Of a stretch of DNA of 15,991 bases, positions 14,906 through 15,991 are shown piece after piece. The notes under the pieces are model-generated. The model made no database searches. It was not told the origin of the DNA and was given only the letters and a program-made list of their open reading frames with translations. Within the stretch, counting starts at the first letter, position 1. Each line of letters starts with the position of its first letter. This DNA is from Bacteroidota bacterium (GTDB lineage: Bacteria; Bacteroidota; Bacteroidia; AKYH767-A; CANKSK01): contig CANKSK010000003.1 of assembly GCA_947485425.1 (NCBI GenBank), positions 1-15,991 of the forward strand, read 5' to 3'. Position numbers and translations under genes: made by a program.

Positions 14906-15991
14906 CTAATTTTCCTTATCCTCAGGAACCTTCACCCCGTCAAGTTTTCTTTCCTTCCCGTCTAGGTATAAAACCGTGAGAATCAAGGTACCATCTTCAC
15001 CATAACTTTTCCATAGGCCTTCTCTAACCCCCATGCGATAGCTTCTCTCCTCCCGGATGTTGCCATTGCCATCATAAAATTTGTGCACCCCGTTTTCATT
15101 TCCCTCCACATAGTTCCCCTCAAAAGCAAGCTTCCCAGTATTAAAATATTGTTTCCAAAGTCCTTCTTCTTTATCCTCAGCATAATTCCCTTCGGCAATG
15201 TATTCCCCAATTTTATATTTCCAATGCCCCTCTTTTAGGCCTGCAACATATTTTCCCTCTAAAATAACCGTATTGCTATCACTATATTCCTTGGAATAAT
15301 CATTTTCCTTACCATTTTTATAAACCTCTTCCCTACGGATATTGCCATTGGCAAAGTACCATTTCCAAGGACCCTCCGGTTTTCCGGCGATATAAGCACC
15401 AATCTGCTCCTCTTTTCCATTTTCATGATAAAATTTCCATAATCCGGTGCGCTTTCCATCTTTATACTCACCAACTCCTTTCAAAGCACCTCTGTTGTTT
15501 ATACATGAATCCGTGCAATAATAGTATTCCTTCCACATCCCCTGTTCATAACCCTGCTCATCAACTATACCCTCTGCAAGAACCCTCCCTTTTCGGTATA
15601 TTTGAGAGGACGTAATTTTTCCCTCTTCGCTATAATCCCTACTGGTACCTTCAGCAATATCTTTGTAATAACTGCCAATTCTTTTGTTACTTCCATTGGG
15701 ATAAAATTCCCGCTTGATATCCAATTTGATATCCTCTTGCCTTTCTTCATTCTTAACAAACTCCCCATTCACATATTCTTCCCTCTTCACAATTCTACCA
15801 TCGGGGGTAAATTCGCGAAAAATGCCATTTTTTTTATCATCAGTATAATTCCCATCCCAACGGGTCTGTAAGTTGCCATACAATTCCTTCCAAACACCTT
15901 GTTTCAGACCCATTTTATCACGTCTATTGATAAATTCCTGTTTATTTATGTACCCATTTCGGTAGGTTGTCAAAGTAATTATCAGGCTATC
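14906..15991 (-). CDS. MORN-like (YwqK/MORN_2 type) repeat protein, 5' end beyond window
   Basis: The frame is open for 361 codons to the right edge. A TTG at 15973 could start it, but in-frame codons continue upstream (DSLIIT) without a stop, so the true start and any signal peptide probably lie outside. The visible protein is almost entirely tandem repeats of about 22-25 residues with the pattern G-x-W-K-x-Y-x-x-[ND]-G-x-[IL]-x-x-E-x-x-Y-x-x-G-x-x-x-G. Examples are GLWKFYHENGKEEQIGAYIA, GPWKWYFANGNIRREEVYKN and GLWKQYFNTGKLAFEGNY. Such proteins are often annotated as 'toxin-antitoxin system YwqK family antitoxin', but no toxin is visible and that name should not be taken as function. They form beta-hairpin ribbons and are abundant, often exported, in Bacteroidota. 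A C-terminal acidic and basic tail (LDGVKVPEDKEN) ends it. It converges with asd. Confidence 0.8.
   Translation of the reverse strand, partial: DSLIITLTTYRNGYINKQEFINRRDKMGLKQGVWKELYGNLQTRWDGNYTDDKKNGIFREFTPDGRIVKREEYVNGEFVKNEERQEDIKLDIKREFYPNGSNKRIGSYYKDIAEGTSRDYSEEGKITSSQIYRKGRVLAEGIVDEQGYEQGMWKEYYYCTDSCINNRGALKGVGEYKDGKRTGLWKFYHENGKEEQIGAYIAGKPEGPWKWYFANGNIRREEVYKNGKENDYSKEYSDSNTVILEGKYVAGLKEGHWKYKIGEYIAEGNYAEDKEEGLWKQYFNTGKLAFEGNYVEGNENGVHKFYDGNGNIREERSYRMGVREGLWKSYGEDGTLILTVLYLDGKERKLDGVKVPEDKEN

Noticed and set aside
15971..15973. TTG as the start of the MORN-like gene
   Set aside because: The frame stays open upstream to the window edge and the preceding codons are compatible with a continuing protein, so the gene is treated as partial.

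Overview
The window looks like a chromosomal segment of a Bacteroidota bacterium (Chitinophagia, Saprospiria, Sphingobacteriia or a related lineage; I cannot resolve which). The reasons are a C-terminal type A sorting domain of the type IX secretion system (T9SS) on one giant surface protein, giant secreted proteins built from lamin-tail and Ig-like modules, genes without Shine-Dalgarno sequences, promoter-like boxes of the Bacteroidota TTTG / TAnnTTTG type, and AT-rich DNA.

Layout. (1) Positions 1-1552 are an accessory, gene-poor, very AT-rich stretch. It holds the 5' part of a small uracil-DNA-glycosylase-like gene that runs off the left edge on the minus strand, a decayed C-terminal piece of a Bacteroidota serine recombinase, a possible scrap of group II intron domain V fused to it, and noncoding DNA. 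(2) Positions 1553-3004 carry a plus-strand membrane glycosyltransferase of the PMT/ArnT type. (3) Positions 3067-6250 hold three minus-strand genes: uvrC, then a short secreted protein of unknown function, then methylmalonyl-CoA epimerase 7 nt further on. (4) Positions 6404-13692 are a two-gene minus-strand unit of tandem paralogues (1287 and 1140 residues, 2 nt apart). Both have a signal peptide, a shared N-terminal beta-sandwich-like module and alternating Ig-like and lamin-tail domains, but their C-termini differ. A candidate promoter lies upstream, and a long hairpin followed by a T-rich tract lies between this unit and uvrC. (5) Positions 13912-14904 carry asd (aspartate-semialdehyde dehydrogenase) on the plus strand. 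(6) Positions 14906-15991 carry a MORN-like repeat protein on the minus strand, converging on asd with one base between the stops and open at the right edge.

How the parts relate. uvrC, asd and mce are housekeeping genes for nucleotide excision repair, the lysine/threonine/methionine branch of aspartate metabolism, and propionyl/methylmalonyl-CoA interconversion. The paralogous pair is the distinctive content. It looks like a duplicated surface-protein operon in which one copy ends in PKD plus a T9SS type A domain and the other in a FlgD/CHU_C-like beta domain. I see no CRISPR array, no tRNA or rRNA gene, no intact insertion sequence and no defence or toxin system that can be supported.
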